From assembly GCF_003625485.1 (NCBI RefSeq), contig NZ_RAIR01000011.1, positions 1 to 61,263 on the forward strand: a stretch of 61,263 bases of DNA. Reading direction: 5' to 3'. Below, piece by piece: positions 44,355 through 53,608 of the stretch (positions within the stretch are counted from its first letter, which is position 1; every line of letters starts with the position of its first letter). Both the position numbers and the translations under genes were made by a program. Origin of the DNA: Butyrivibrio sp. CB08. GTDB lineage: Bacteria > Bacillota > Clostridia > Lachnospirales > Lachnospiraceae. The notes under the pieces are model-generated. The model was not told where the DNA came from, did not search any database, and saw nothing but the letters and a program-made list of their open reading frames with translations.

Positions 44355-47009
44355 ATGAGATCATTTACAGCTGACGAGCTGCGTAAAGCTTGGAAACAGT
44401 TCTATATTGACAGAGGACACGTTGACTGTGGCGCCGTTTCACTGGTTTCTGACGGTTCAACCGGTGTTATGTTCAACGTTGCTGGTATGCAGCCACTTAT
44501 GCCTTATCTTCTTGGTAAGAAGCACCCAATGGGAACAAGACTTTGCAATGTTCAGGGATGTGTTCGTACCAACGATATTGATTCAGTAGGTGACAAGAGC
44601 CATGGTACCTTCTTTGAGATGATGGGTAGCTGGTCTCTTGGTGATTACTTCAAGAAAGAGCGTTGCCAGTGGAGCTACGAGCTTCTTACAGAGCTTTTCG
44701 GATTCGATGCTGATCATCTTGCAGCAACAGTATTTGCTGGTGATGAGAACGCTCCAAGAGATGAAGAGGGTGCTAAGTATCGTATCGAGTCAGGTTTTAA
44801 GCCAGAGAACATCTTCTACCTTCCAGCTGAGGACAACTGGTGGGGACTTGAATATGGCCCATGCGGACCTGACAGTGAGATGTTCTATGTTAAGGATATT
44901 CCTGATTGTGGACCTGACTGCGGCCCTGGATGCCACTGTGGCAAGTACACAGAGATCGGTAACGACGTATTCATGCAGTATGAGAAGCATCACGATGGCA
45001 GCCTTACTCCTTTATCACAGAAGAACGTTGATACAGGTTGGGGACTTGAGCGTATCCTTGCATTCCTTAACGGCGTAGATGATGTTTACAAGATCGATCT
45101 CCACGCTCCTGTTATCTCATACATTGAGAAAGAGAGCGGTATCAAATACGAGGCTGACGAGAAGACAACAAGATCCATGAGAATCCTTGCTGACCACACT
45201 CGTACAGCAGTTATGCTTATCGGAGATGTAGCTAAGCTCCTTCCTTCTAACACAGGTGCTGGCTATATCCTTAGAAGACTTATCCGTCGTGCAGTAAGAC
45301 ACGCAAGAACTCTTGGCCTTAACAAGGATCAGATCCTTGGCGTAGCTACAATCTATATCGATGAGTATTCAGACAGCTACGAGCACCTCAAGAACAACAA
45401 GAAGTTCGTTCTTACTGAGCTTGAGAGAGAGATTGTTCGTTTCGAGTCAACTCTTGAGAATGGTATGAAGGAGTTCAAGAAGATCCTTGATCAGACTTCT
45501 TCAGAGGGTAAGAAGGAAATCGCTGGTAAGGATGCATTCTTCCTTTATGATACATTTGGATTCCCTGTAGAGCTCACTGTTGAGCTTGCAGAGGAGGAAG
45601 GCTTTACTGTAGATGAGGAAGGCTTTAAGGCATCTATGGAAGAGCAGAAGCAGAAGGCAAGAGACAACCAGAACTTTGCAGCTAACCTTGAGTCTGGTGT
45701 GTCTGCATTTGACCAGCTTTCAGATGACGTTACAAGCGAGTTTGTAGGCTATACATCTACAAGCTGTGATGGCAAGATTGTTGCTATCTCTGACGGAGCG
45801 GCTCTTTGCGATGAGCTTTCAAAGGGAGCAAAGGGAACAATCATCACTGACAAGACACCTTTCTATGGAACAATGGGTGGTCAGGTTGGCGATATCGGTG
45901 TTATCGAAACATCTGATGGCGCTAAGTTTGAGGTTACAGAGACTGTACATGTAGCAGGCGGAAGAACTGCTCATGTTGGTCAGGTTATAGAGGGATCATT
46001 TAAGAATGGCAGCCAGGTTAAGCTTCTTGTTGATGTAGAGAACAGAGCTAAGACCTGCAGAAACCACTCAGCAACTCACCTTCTTCAGAAGGCTCTTCAG
46101 GAGGTCCTTGGAGATCATGTAGAGCAGGCTGGTTCTTATCAGGATCCAGACAAGACAAGATTCGACTTCTCACATCATCAGGCTATGACAGCTGAAGAGA
46201 TCAGGAAGGTTGAGGATCTTGTAAATGCCAAGATTGCAGAGGCACTTCCAGTTGTAACAGAAGAGATGACAATGGAAGAAGCCAAGAAGACAGGAGCTAT
46301 GGCTCTGTTTGGCGAGAAGTATGGCGACGTAGTAAGAGTTGTTAAGATGGGAGACTTCTCAATTGAGCTTTGTGGTGGTACTCACGTATCTAACACAAGC
46401 CATGTGGGAATCTTCAAGATAGTTTCTGAGAGCGGTGTTGCTGCAGGCGTTCGTCGTATCGAGGCCCTCACGGGAAGCAATGCAAGAAATTACTACATCG
46501 GTGTTGAGAACAACCTGGATGAGGCAGCTAAGGCATTAAAGACTAATCCAGCAGATATCACAACTCAGATCAAGAAGCTTCAGGAAGAGCTCAAGGCTCT
46601 TAGAAGTGAGAATGAGTCACTTAAGAGCAAAGAGGCTCAGGCTGCTCTTGGCGATGTAACAGATCAGGTTGAGGAGATTAATGGAGTTAAGATCCTTGCA
46701 ACTTCTGTTAAGGGCGTTGATATGAACGGTCTTAGAGATCTCGGCGACCAGATGAAGGGCAAGATCGGTGAAGGTGTTGTAGTTCTCATCTCAGAGGCTG
46801 ATGGCAAGGTTAACCTTGTTACTATGGCTACTGATGAAGCTATTTCAAAGGGTGCTCACGCTGGAAACCTTATCAAGGCAATCGCTCCTAAGGTAGGAGG
46901 CGGCGGTGGCGGACGTCCTAATATGGCCCAGGCTGGTGGTAAGAATCCAGCTGGTATTGCAGACGCCATAGCTGAAGCCAAGAAGGTTCTTGCAGAGCAG
47001 ATTGGTTAA
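44355..47009 (+). CDS. alaS: Alanyl-tRNA synthetase
   Basis: This 884-residue protein is full length. It has an N-terminal class II catalytic domain (motif 1 around FYIDRGHVD, then GMQPLMPYLLGKKHP and NVQGCVRTNDID) and an editing domain with HSATHLLQKAL and CGGTHVSNTSHVG. The C-terminal oligomerisation domain ends in the glycine-rich GGGGGGRPNMAQAGG. It charges and proofreads tRNA-Ala. It is 38 nt after glyS, with GGGAG upstream. No T-box leader is seen. Confidence 0.98.
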   Translation: MRSFTADELRKAWKQFYIDRGHVDCGAVSLVSDGSTGVMFNVAGMQPLMPYLLGKKHPMGTRLCNVQGCVRTNDIDSVGDKSHGTFFEMMGSWSLGDYFKKERCQWSYELLTELFGFDADHLAATVFAGDENAPRDEEGAKYRIESGFKPENIFYLPAEDNWWGLEYGPCGPDSEMFYVKDIPDCGPDCGPGCHCGKYTEIGNDVFMQYEKHHDGSLTPLSQKNVDTGWGLERILAFLNGVDDVYKIDLHAPVISYIEKESGIKYEADEKTTRSMRILADHTRTAVMLIGDVAKLLPSNTGAGYILRRLIRRAVRHARTLGLNKDQILGVATIYIDEYSDSYEHLKNNKKFVLTELEREIVRFESTLENGMKEFKKILDQTSSEGKKEIAGKDAFFLYDTFGFPVELTVELAEEEGFTVDEEGFKASMEEQKQKARDNQNFAANLESGVSAFDQLSDDVTSEFVGYTSTSCDGKIVAISDGAALCDELSKGAKGTIITDKTPFYGTMGGQVGDIGVIETSDGAKFEVTETVHVAGGRTAHVGQVIEGSFKNGSQVKLLVDVENRAKTCRNHSATHLLQKALQEVLGDHVEQAGSYQDPDKTRFDFSHHQAMTAEEIRKVEDLVNAKIAEALPVVTEEMTMEEAKKTGAMALFGEKYGDVVRVVKMGDFSIELCGGTHVSNTSHVGIFKIVSESGVAAGVRRIEALTGSNARNYYIGVENNLDEAAKALKTNPADITTQIKKLQEELKALRSENESLKSKEAQAALGDVTDQVEEINGVKILATSVKGVDMNGLRDLGDQMKGKIGEGVVVLISEADGKVNLVTMATDEAISKGAHAGNLIKAIAPKVGGGGGGRPNMAQAGGKNPAGIADAIAEAKKVLAEQIG

Positions 47010-47025
47010 TGTCGTAAAAAAGTTC

Positions 47026-47053
47026 TTGACGGCAAATGTTTTTATGATATAAT
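47026..47053 (+). promoter_or_regulatory. Promoter of rpsU
   Basis: TTGACG (47026-47031), a 16-nt spacer and TATAAT (47048-47053). The leader of about 85 nt contains imperfect pairing between TATGTGAG and CTCAAAACATA. Confidence 0.85.
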
Positions 47054-47147
47054 TATTGATGTTATGTGAGTCAAAAGGGCTCAAAACATAGCAAATAACC
47101 CAATCAGTCATGTACTTGAAGGGACTGAAGGGAGGGTAAGAGTAGAG

Positions 47148-47324
47148 ATGTCAACTGTAGTAGTTAAAGAGAATGAGACTTTGGATAGCGCACTGCGTCG
47201 TTTCAAGAGAAGTTGCGCCAAGGCTGGTATCCAGCAGGAGATCCGTAAGAGAGAGCACTACGAGAAGCCTAGCGTAAGACGCAAGAAGAAGTCTGAGGCA
47301 GCAAGAAAGCGCAAATATAACTAA
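47148..47324 (+). CDS. rpsU: 30S ribosomal protein S21
   Basis: This 58-residue, very basic protein reads [19 protein letters not shown], then a Lys/Arg-rich C-terminus ending RKRKYN. This is a full-length bacterial S21, which takes part in initiation on the small subunit. GGGAGGG precedes the start. It has its own promoter and terminator. It is easily missed because of its length. Confidence 0.97.
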   Translation: MSTVVVKENETLDSALRRFKRSCAKAGIQQEIRKREHYEKPSVRRKKKSEAARKRKYN

Positions 47325-47338
47325 ATCAAAGAGAAAAG

Positions 47339-47368
47339 TCCTTGGATGTTTTCCAAGGATTTTTTTTT
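47339..47368 (+). terminator. rpsU terminator
   Basis: TCCTTGG pairs with CCAAGGA around a 7-nt loop, then nine T residues. Confidence 0.92.
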
Positions 47369-47383
47369 AGAAAGTTTGGAATT

Positions 47384-48244
47384 ATGTGGATCATAGTTTT
47401 AATTGTGATAATAGCAGCTTTAGCGGCTGTGATATATCACGACACCCACAATTTCAAGATCTATGAGTATGAGGTGTCAACAGACAAGGTTAGTGGCAAT
47501 TACACTTTTGTGTTTCTCACTGACCTTCATAACTATGTCTTTGGCAAGGACAATGAGAGACTTATTGAGGCCATAGACAACATCCATCCGGACGCTGTTA
47601 TATCCGGTGGAGATATGTTTACAGCTCATACAAGGGACGGCAAGTTCCACTCGGAGATAGCTTTTTCTCTGCTCAAGAAGCTTGCTAAGAGGTATCCACT
47701 TTACATTTCAAACGGCAATCACGAAGAAAAGATAAAAGAGCTAAACAAGCTCTATGGCAATGCTTTTGAGAGATACAAGAACAGTTTAAAGAGGGAAGGT
47801 ATTGTTTATCTTGATAATGAGTCAGCTTACTTTAATGATGATATCAGGATAACAGGACTTTGCCTTCCAACTGCTTATTTTAAAAAGATAGTAAAAAAGG
47901 AAATGGAAGAGACTCTTTTATCTAAAAAGATAGGCGAACTGTCTTTGGCAGATAAAGAGAAATTCCAGCTCCTTATTGCCCATAACCCTTTGTATTTTGA
48001 TGAGTACAGAAAGTGGGGCGCAGACCTTACGGTTTCAGGACATGTCCATGGTGGCATCATAAGACTTCCCCTTATTGGTGGAGTGATATCTCCTGCGATA
48101 ACTCTTTTCCCCAAATACGATGGTGGAAAGTACGAGAAGGATGGCAGGACCATGATCTTAAGTCGTGGCCTTGGAACCCATACCATACATGTCAGATTGT
48201 TCAACCCAGGTGAGGTTTCTGTTATTAGAGTGAGGGGTAACTAA
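47384..48244 (+). CDS. Membrane-anchored metallophosphoesterase (YkuE-like)
   Basis: This protein of 286 residues has one N-terminal transmembrane helix (about 2-22), then a calcineurin-like domain with DLHNYVFG, SGGDMFTAH, NGNHEEK, and GHVHGGIIRLP near the C-terminus. The YkuE type is thought to act at the outer face of the membrane; its substrate is not known. ATG at 47384 gives the usual anchor. An earlier in-frame TTG lies within the rpsU terminator. scpA starts 1 nt after its stop. Confidence 0.85.
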   Translation: MWIIVLIVIIAALAAVIYHDTHNFKIYEYEVSTDKVSGNYTFVFLTDLHNYVFGKDNERLIEAIDNIHPDAVISGGDMFTAHTRDGKFHSEIAFSLLKKLAKRYPLYISNGNHEEKIKELNKLYGNAFERYKNSLKREGIVYLDNESAYFNDDIRITGLCLPTAYFKKIVKKEMEETLLSKKIGELSLADKEKFQLLIAHNPLYFDEYRKWGADLTVSGHVHGGIIRLPLIGGVISPAITLFPKYDGGKYEKDGRTMILSRGLGTHTIHVRLFNPGEVSVIRVRGN

Positions 48245-48245
48245 G

Positions 48246-48995
48246 ATGTCACTTGAAGTTAAACTGCAGGTGTTTGAGGGACCACTGGACCTTCTTATGC
48301 ACCTCATTGATAAGAATCAGATAGATATTTATGATATTCCTATTGTGACCATCACTGAGCAGTACATGGAATATATTAATGCCATGCAGAAGGAAGACAT
48401 GGAGGTTACTTCAGAGTTCCTTGTTATGGCTGCCACGCTTATGAACATCAAGTGTAAGATGCTTCTTCCCAAGGAAGTCAATGAGGACGGAGAGGAAGAG
48501 GATCCAAGAGCAGAGCTTGTTGAGAAGCTCCTTGAGTACAAGATGTACAAGTACATGGCTTATGAGCTTCGTGATAGGCAGATGGATGCTGATCTTCAGT
48601 GGTTTAGGCAAAAGAATCTTCCCCAGGAAGTTAAGGACTACGAGATGCCCATCGACTTTTCTGATCTCATAGGTGATACGACGCTAATTAAACTCAATGA
48701 GATATTCCAGGATCTGTTAAAGAGACAGGAAGATAAGGTGGATCCAATAAGGAGTAAGTTCGGCAATATCGAAAAGGAAGAAATCGATATGGATGCCAAG
48801 ACTCTTTTCATCAAGGCTTATATCCGTGAACACAAGAAGTTCAGTTTTAGGAGCCTGTTAGAAAAGCAGAGCAGCAAGACAGAGATAATCGTCACCTTCC
48901 TCGTTATCCTTGAGGAGATGAAGTTGGGCGAGATCGAGATAGAGCAGGATGGTACCTTTGGGGACATCTTGATTACTTCAAGAAAGGCAAGCTGA
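48246..48995 (+). CDS. scpA: Segregation and condensation protein A
   Basis: This 249-residue kleisin carries the ScpA N-terminal signature (VFEGPLDLLMHLIDKNQIDIYDIPI), the central acidic hinge (NEDGEEEDPRAELVEKLLEYK) and the C-terminal winged helix (LEKQSSKTEIIVTFLVILEEMKLG). It links SMC heads in the condensin complex for chromosome segregation. scpB follows with a 1-nt gap. Confidence 0.97.
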   Translation: MSLEVKLQVFEGPLDLLMHLIDKNQIDIYDIPIVTITEQYMEYINAMQKEDMEVTSEFLVMAATLMNIKCKMLLPKEVNEDGEEEDPRAELVEKLLEYKMYKYMAYELRDRQMDADLQWFRQKNLPQEVKDYEMPIDFSDLIGDTTLIKLNEIFQDLLKRQEDKVDPIRSKFGNIEKEEIDMDAKTLFIKAYIREHKKFSFRSLLEKQSSKTEIIVTFLVILEEMKLGEIEIEQDGTFGDILITSRKAS

Positions 48996-48996
48996 T

Positions 48997-49566
48997 ATGA
49001 CCAGAGAAGAAGGCGCAAGCATAGTAGAAGCGATCCTTTTTACCATGGGAGATTCAGTTGAGATATCATCACTGGCTAAGGCCATGGAAACTGATGCCAA
49101 GCAGGTAAAGGATTATATTGCATATTTAAAAGAAAAATACGAGAAGTCCGACAGTGGAATCGGCATTTTGGAGCTGGACAAGGCTGTGCAGCTGTGCACC
49201 AAAAAGGAGATGTACGAGTATCTTGTTAAGATCGCCAAGGCTCCCAAGAAGGCGCAGCTTACAGATTCCCTTATGGAGACTCTTTCAATAATAGCATACA
49301 AGCAGCCGATCACCAGGCTTGAAGTAGAGAAGATAAGAGGCGTAAACAGTGATCACGCTGTTAACAGACTTGTGGAGTTTGGATTGGTTCAGGAGCTCGG
49401 AAGACTTGATGCTCCAGGTCGACCTCTTCTGTTTGGAACCACCGAGGAATTCCTTAGAAGTTTCGGCGTTCGCAGCCTTGATGAGCTTCCAGTTATAGGT
49501 ACTGTGCAGGTTGAGGAGTTCAAGGCACAGGCAGAGCACGAAGTACAGCTGAAACTTGATATTTAA
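48997..49566 (+). CDS. scpB: Segregation and condensation protein B
   Basis: This 189-residue protein has tandem winged-helix domains with the ScpB motifs EAILFTMGDSVEISSLA, LSIIAYKQPITRLEVEKIRG and the C-terminal GRPLLFGTTEEFLRSFGV. It dimerises on ScpA within the SMC complex. Its stop is followed by a strong terminator. Confidence 0.97.
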   Translation: MTREEGASIVEAILFTMGDSVEISSLAKAMETDAKQVKDYIAYLKEKYEKSDSGIGILELDKAVQLCTKKEMYEYLVKIAKAPKKAQLTDSLMETLSIIAYKQPITRLEVEKIRGVNSDHAVNRLVEFGLVQELGRLDAPGRPLLFGTTEEFLRSFGVRSLDELPVIGTVQVEEFKAQAEHEVQLKLDI

Positions 49567-49573
49567 AAACTAT

Positions 49574-49613
49574 GGGTAGAATGTGAATTATTTAGCATTC
49601 TACCCTTTTTTTT
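49574..49613 (+). terminator. Terminator after scpB
   Basis: GGGTAGAATG pairs perfectly with CATTCTACCC around a 12-nt loop, then eight T residues. Confidence 0.92.
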
Positions 49614-49691
49614 GAGAATTTTTATGGTATACTATAACGTGACTAAAGTTGCGATATTTGTGCATAAAAATATATTTACGGAGGTAAAGAA

Positions 49692-51122
49692 ATGAGTAGT
49701 TCTTCACAAGCGAGTCAAAGAATTAATGCTTTGCTCGATGAAAACAGTTTCGTTGAAATTGGCGCACTTGTGACCGCAAGAAGCACAGATTTCAATCTGA
49801 AACAGGAAGAGACACCTTCAGACGGCGTTGTAACCGGCTATGGTGTTATCGACGGTAATCTGGTTTATGTATACAGCCAGGATGCGTCAGTACTTGGCGG
49901 ATCAATCGGTGAAATGCATGCCAAGAAGATCGTTCGCCTGTATGAGCTGGCCATCAAGACCGGTTCACCTGTAATCGGACTTATCGATTCAGCAGGACTT
50001 CGTCTGCAGGAAGGCGCTGATGCCCTTAACGCATTCGGAGAGATTTATCTTAAGCAGGTGGAGGCTTCTGGAGTAGTGCCTCAGATTACTGCAATCTTTG
50101 GCGCGTGTGGTGGCGGACTTGCACTTGTTCCTTCTATCACAGACTTCACATTCATGGAAGAGAGCAAGGCTTCTCTCTTTGTAAACTCACCTAACGTACT
50201 TGAGGGCAACTACAAAGAGAAGCTCGACACTTCAAGTGCTAAGTGGCAGAGCAGCGAGACAGGCAATGTTGACGTTGTTGCTGACGAGGCTTCTGTTTAC
50301 GCACAGATCAGAGAGCTCGTTTCTATGCTTCCTTCAAATAATGAGGATAGCGATTACTTCGAGGATTGCACAGACGATCTTAACAGAGCATGTGAGAACC
50401 TTGATGGCGCTACAGCTGATCCAGCAGTTATCGCTGGTCAGATTTCAGACAATGGCGTATTCTTCGAGACTAAGAGAAACTACGCTAAAGAGATGGTTAC
50501 AGGATTTATCAGACTCAATGGTGCAACAGTGGGTCTTGTTGGTAACCGCACAGCTATCTTTGATGAGAACGGCAAAGAGGCAGAGAAGTTCGATGATAAG
50601 CTTACAGCTCACGCTTGTGAGAAGGCAGCTGAGTTCATCGAGTTCTGCGATGCTTTTGATATCCCAGTTCTTACACTTACCAATGCAACAGGCTTTGGCT
50701 CAACCAAGTGCGATGAGAAGCATGTTGCCAAGGCAGCTGGTAAGCTTGTATATGCACTTGCAAATGCTACAGTACCTAAGGTTAACCTTATTACTGGTAA
50801 GGCTTTCGGAAGTGCATATGTTATCATGAATTCCAAGGCTATCGGCGCTGATGTTACAATCAGCTGGCCAGATGCTCAGATCGGAACAATGGATGCTTCT
50901 CTTGCAGCTAAGATCCTTTGCGATGGCAAGGATGCAGAGACTGTTTCCAAGACAGCCACTGAGTATGCTAATCTCCAGAACAACGTAAGAAGTGCAGCAG
51001 CAAGAGGATACGTAGACGAGATCGTTGAGCCTGCTGACACAAGAAAGTATGTTGTTGGAGCTTTCGAGATGCTTTTTACAAAGAGAGATGAGCGTCCTGC
51101 TAAGAAACACGGCACAGTTTAA
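49692..51122 (+). CDS. Biotin-dependent carboxyltransferase, 12S/MmdA-type (acyl-CoA)
   Basis: This 476-residue protein has the two-crotonase-fold carboxyltransferase layout. The N-domain has VVTGYGVIDGNLVYVYSQD, GLIDSAGLRLQEG and FGACGGGLALVPSITDF; the C-domain has TNATGFGSTKCDE and GKAFGSAYVIMNSK. The family (MmdA, PccB, 12S transcarboxylase) moves CO2 between biotin and an acyl-CoA such as methylmalonyl-CoA. It is somewhat shorter than usual (about 510). It is first in a five-gene operon with an OadG-like subunit, biotin carrier, Na+-pump beta subunit and 5S-type subunit. Confidence 0.85.
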   Translation: MSSSSQASQRINALLDENSFVEIGALVTARSTDFNLKQEETPSDGVVTGYGVIDGNLVYVYSQDASVLGGSIGEMHAKKIVRLYELAIKTGSPVIGLIDSAGLRLQEGADALNAFGEIYLKQVEASGVVPQITAIFGACGGGLALVPSITDFTFMEESKASLFVNSPNVLEGNYKEKLDTSSAKWQSSETGNVDVVADEASVYAQIRELVSMLPSNNEDSDYFEDCTDDLNRACENLDGATADPAVIAGQISDNGVFFETKRNYAKEMVTGFIRLNGATVGLVGNRTAIFDENGKEAEKFDDKLTAHACEKAAEFIEFCDAFDIPVLTLTNATGFGSTKCDEKHVAKAAGKLVYALANATVPKVNLITGKAFGSAYVIMNSKAIGADVTISWPDAQIGTMDASLAAKILCDGKDAETVSKTATEYANLQNNVRSAAARGYVDEIVEPADTRKYVVGAFEMLFTKRDERPAKKHGTV

Positions 51123-51139
51123 TGAAGGGAGCACTCAAA

Positions 51140-51997
51140 ATGAAACATAAAATTTTGGTTTTGGGCGTGATGGTTGCTTCCCTCCTTGGACTTACTGCCT
51201 GTGGCAGTGATGAGACCAACTACAACACAGTAGAAGGTAGCAGATATCACTCCGAACTGTTTAAAACGGAAAACATCACGGACTATGCTAAGTACGTAGA
51301 GGATCAGGCCTTTGAAACATGGTTCCTTAGCGGTGTTACTCCTGACAATTTTGAAGAGAAGGCATACTTTGATCTTGCCATGAACTTCAATAACATGACT
51401 GGTGAGCTGGATATCAACGATGCTTACTATGAGGTAAACAGGTCAGGTTATGACAGCTGGTACAAGGCCATTGAAGATCTTGGCTACAATTCCCTTGAGA
51501 CATTACAGTCTGATGTTGGTGTTACAGATGTTGTTTACTACATAAACAAGGAAGGCGTTCTTGTAATTGACGCGACAGTACAGGGAACAAAGAGAACAGC
51601 CCTTATGGAGATCTATATGGGCAACGATTTCGTTCCAACAGACATCGGTGTTACAGTAAACAGAACAAACGGTGAGAAGCTTGAAAATGCCGGACTTAAT
51701 ACACTTCTTGGTATGGGAATGGCTTTCGCAATCCTCATCCTAATCTCACTTATTATTTCACTCTTCCCACTTTTATTTGGTGCCAAGAAGAAAAAGGTAA
51801 GTGACAAGCAGATTGCCCAGCAGGCAATTGACAACACAACTGCTCAGATTGCAGACAAGGAAGATCTTTCAAACGACGCTGAGCTCGTAGCAGTTATTGC
51901 AGCAGCAATCGCAGCTTACGAGGGAAGTGCAAGCACAGATGGCTTCCAGGTAAGATCAATCAGAAAAGTAAATACAAATTGGAAAAAGAATAGATAA
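51140..51997 (+). CDS. OadG-like pump subunit with lipoprotein N-terminus
   Basis: This protein of 285 residues has a lipoprotein signal with lipobox GLTAC (Cys21). An ectodomain of about 175 residues rich in Tyr and Asp leads to one transmembrane helix (MAFAILILISLIISLFPLLF) and a cytoplasmic tail. The tail ends in AVIAAAIAAYEGS and FQVRSIRK, the typical C-terminus of the OadG/gamma subunit. OadG is normally under 100 residues and anchors the decarboxylase complex, so the ectodomain is an unusual addition. The start at 51140 is chosen for AAGGGAG 8 nt upstream and the signal peptide; ATG at 51122 overlaps the previous stop. Confidence 0.75.
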   Translation: MKHKILVLGVMVASLLGLTACGSDETNYNTVEGSRYHSELFKTENITDYAKYVEDQAFETWFLSGVTPDNFEEKAYFDLAMNFNNMTGELDINDAYYEVNRSGYDSWYKAIEDLGYNSLETLQSDVGVTDVVYYINKEGVLVIDATVQGTKRTALMEIYMGNDFVPTDIGVTVNRTNGEKLENAGLNTLLGMGMAFAILILISLIISLFPLLFGAKKKKVSDKQIAQQAIDNTTAQIADKEDLSNDAELVAVIAAAIAAYEGSASTDGFQVRSIRKVNTNWKKNR

Positions 51998-52018
51998 GAT
52001 TCTTTGAAAGGAGAAACA

Positions 52019-52384
52019 ATGAAGAACTATACAATAACCGTTAACGGAAACGTATATGATGTAACAGTAGAGGAAGGTGCAGGATCAGGCGCAGCTCCAG
52101 TAGCAGCTAAGGCTCCTGCAGCAGTTAAGGCTCCAGCAGCTCCAGCTAAGAAGGCTAGTGCAGGTGCTGGATCAGTTAAGATCGAGGCAGGTGCAGCAGG
52201 TAAGGTTCTTAGAATCGATGCTAACGTTGGACAGGCTGTTAAGAAGGGTGACACAGTAGTTACTCTTGAGTCTATGAAGATGGAGATCCCTATGGTTGCT
52301 CCTCAGGACGGAACAGTAGCAAGTATTGACGTAGCTGCAGGCGATGCTGTTGAGGCAGGAAGAGTTCTTGCAACACTCAACTAA
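52019..52384 (+). CDS. Biotin carboxyl carrier protein
   Basis: This 121-residue protein has a short N-terminal strand region (MKNYTITVNGNVYDVTVEE), an Ala/Pro/Lys-rich flexible linker and a biotinyl domain with ESMKMEI. The lysine of MKM is the biotinylation site. It shuttles carboxyl groups between the carboxyltransferases and the membrane pump. AAAGGAGA precedes ATG 52019. Confidence 0.95.
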   Translation: MKNYTITVNGNVYDVTVEEGAGSGAAPVAAKAPAAVKAPAAPAKKASAGAGSVKIEAGAAGKVLRIDANVGQAVKKGDTVVTLESMKMEIPMVAPQDGTVASIDVAAGDAVEAGRVLATLN

Positions 52385-52429
52385 TTATGGTTTGAAATAC
52401 GAGTTTGAAAAAACAGAAAGAGGATACGA

Positions 52430-53572
52430 ATGGATTACATAGTTAATACATTATCTAATCTCTGGCAACAGACCGCATTTACAACTATGTCACCTGGCAA
52501 CTATATCATGGTTGTAGTTGCACTTGTTTTCTTGTATCTTGCGATTGCCAAGGGATTCGAGCCTTTGCTCCTTGTACCGATCTCATTCGGTATGTTACTT
52601 GTAAATATTTATCCAGACATTATGGCTGAACCAACAGCTGGTGCTGCAGGTGGACTTTTACATTACTTCTATATTCTTGATGAATATGCCATCCTGCCAT
52701 CACTTATCTTCCTTGGAGTTGGTGCTATGACAGACTTTGGTCCCCTTATTGCTAACCCTATAAGTTTCCTTATGGGTGCCGGAGCTCAGTTTGGTATTTT
52801 CTCAGCTTACTTCATGGCTATCTTTTTTGGCTTTAACGATCAGCAGGCTGCTGCTGTATCAATTATCGGTGGTGCTGATGGCCCTACATCAATTTTCCTT
52901 GCATCCAAGCTCCATCAGACATCAATCCTTGGACCTATTGCCGTAGCAGCTTATTCCTACATGGCTCTGGTTCCAATGATCCAGCCACCTATCATGAAGC
53001 TTCTTACAACTGATAAGGAGAGAAAGATCAGAATGCAGCAGCTTAGAGAAGTATCTAAGCTGGAGAAGATTCTTTTCCCTGTTATCGTTACTATCGTTGT
53101 AAGCATGATCCTTCCAACTACAGCACCTCTTATCGGTATGCTGATGCTTGGTAACCTCTTTAGAGAGTCTGGTGTTGTTCGTCAGCTCCAGGAGACAGCT
53201 TCTAACGCACTTATGTACATCGTAGTTATCCTTCTTGGAACATCTGTTGGTGCTACAACAAGTGCTGAGGCTTTCCTTAACACAACAACACTTATCATCG
53301 TTGTACTTGGACTTATTGCTTTTGCCTTTGGTACTGCCGCAGGATGCCTTCTTGGTAAACTGCTGTGCCTTATCACAAGAGGCAAGATCAATCCGCTGAT
53401 CGGTTCAGCTGGCGTTTCTGCTGTACCTATGGCTGCCCGTGTTTCACAGAAGGTTGGTTCAGAGTATGATCCTTCCAACTTCCTGTTGATGCATGCGATG
53501 GGACCTAACGTTGCCGGAGTTATTGGTACTGCGGTAGTTGCAGGTACTTTCATGGCAGTATTCGGAGTTTAA
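52430..53572 (+). CDS. Na+-translocating decarboxylase beta subunit
   Basis: This 380-residue integral membrane protein has about nine to eleven segments. It carries the family signature [19 protein letters not shown] with the key Asp, and the second conserved region [16 protein letters not shown]. It decarboxylates carboxybiotin and uses the energy to export Na+. Homologues are OadB, GcdB and MmdB. The start has AGAGGA upstream, 45 nt after the carrier gene. Confidence 0.95.
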   Translation: MDYIVNTLSNLWQQTAFTTMSPGNYIMVVVALVFLYLAIAKGFEPLLLVPISFGMLLVNIYPDIMAEPTAGAAGGLLHYFYILDEYAILPSLIFLGVGAMTDFGPLIANPISFLMGAGAQFGIFSAYFMAIFFGFNDQQAAAVSIIGGADGPTSIFLASKLHQTSILGPIAVAAYSYMALVPMIQPPIMKLLTTDKERKIRMQQLREVSKLEKILFPVIVTIVVSMILPTTAPLIGMLMLGNLFRESGVVRQLQETASNALMYIVVILLGTSVGATTSAEAFLNTTTLIIVVLGLIAFAFGTAAGCLLGKLLCLITRGKINPLIGSAGVSAVPMAARVSQKVGSEYDPSNFLLMHAMGPNVAGVIGTAVVAGTFMAVFGV

Positions 53573-53608
53573 TTATTTAAAAATATTACAGAAAGGATGA
53601 ATATAGAT

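Noticed and set aside
47026..47147. Riboswitch or T-box in the rpsU leader
   Set aside because: Only weak imperfect pairing is visible and no T-box or known aptamer core was recognised.
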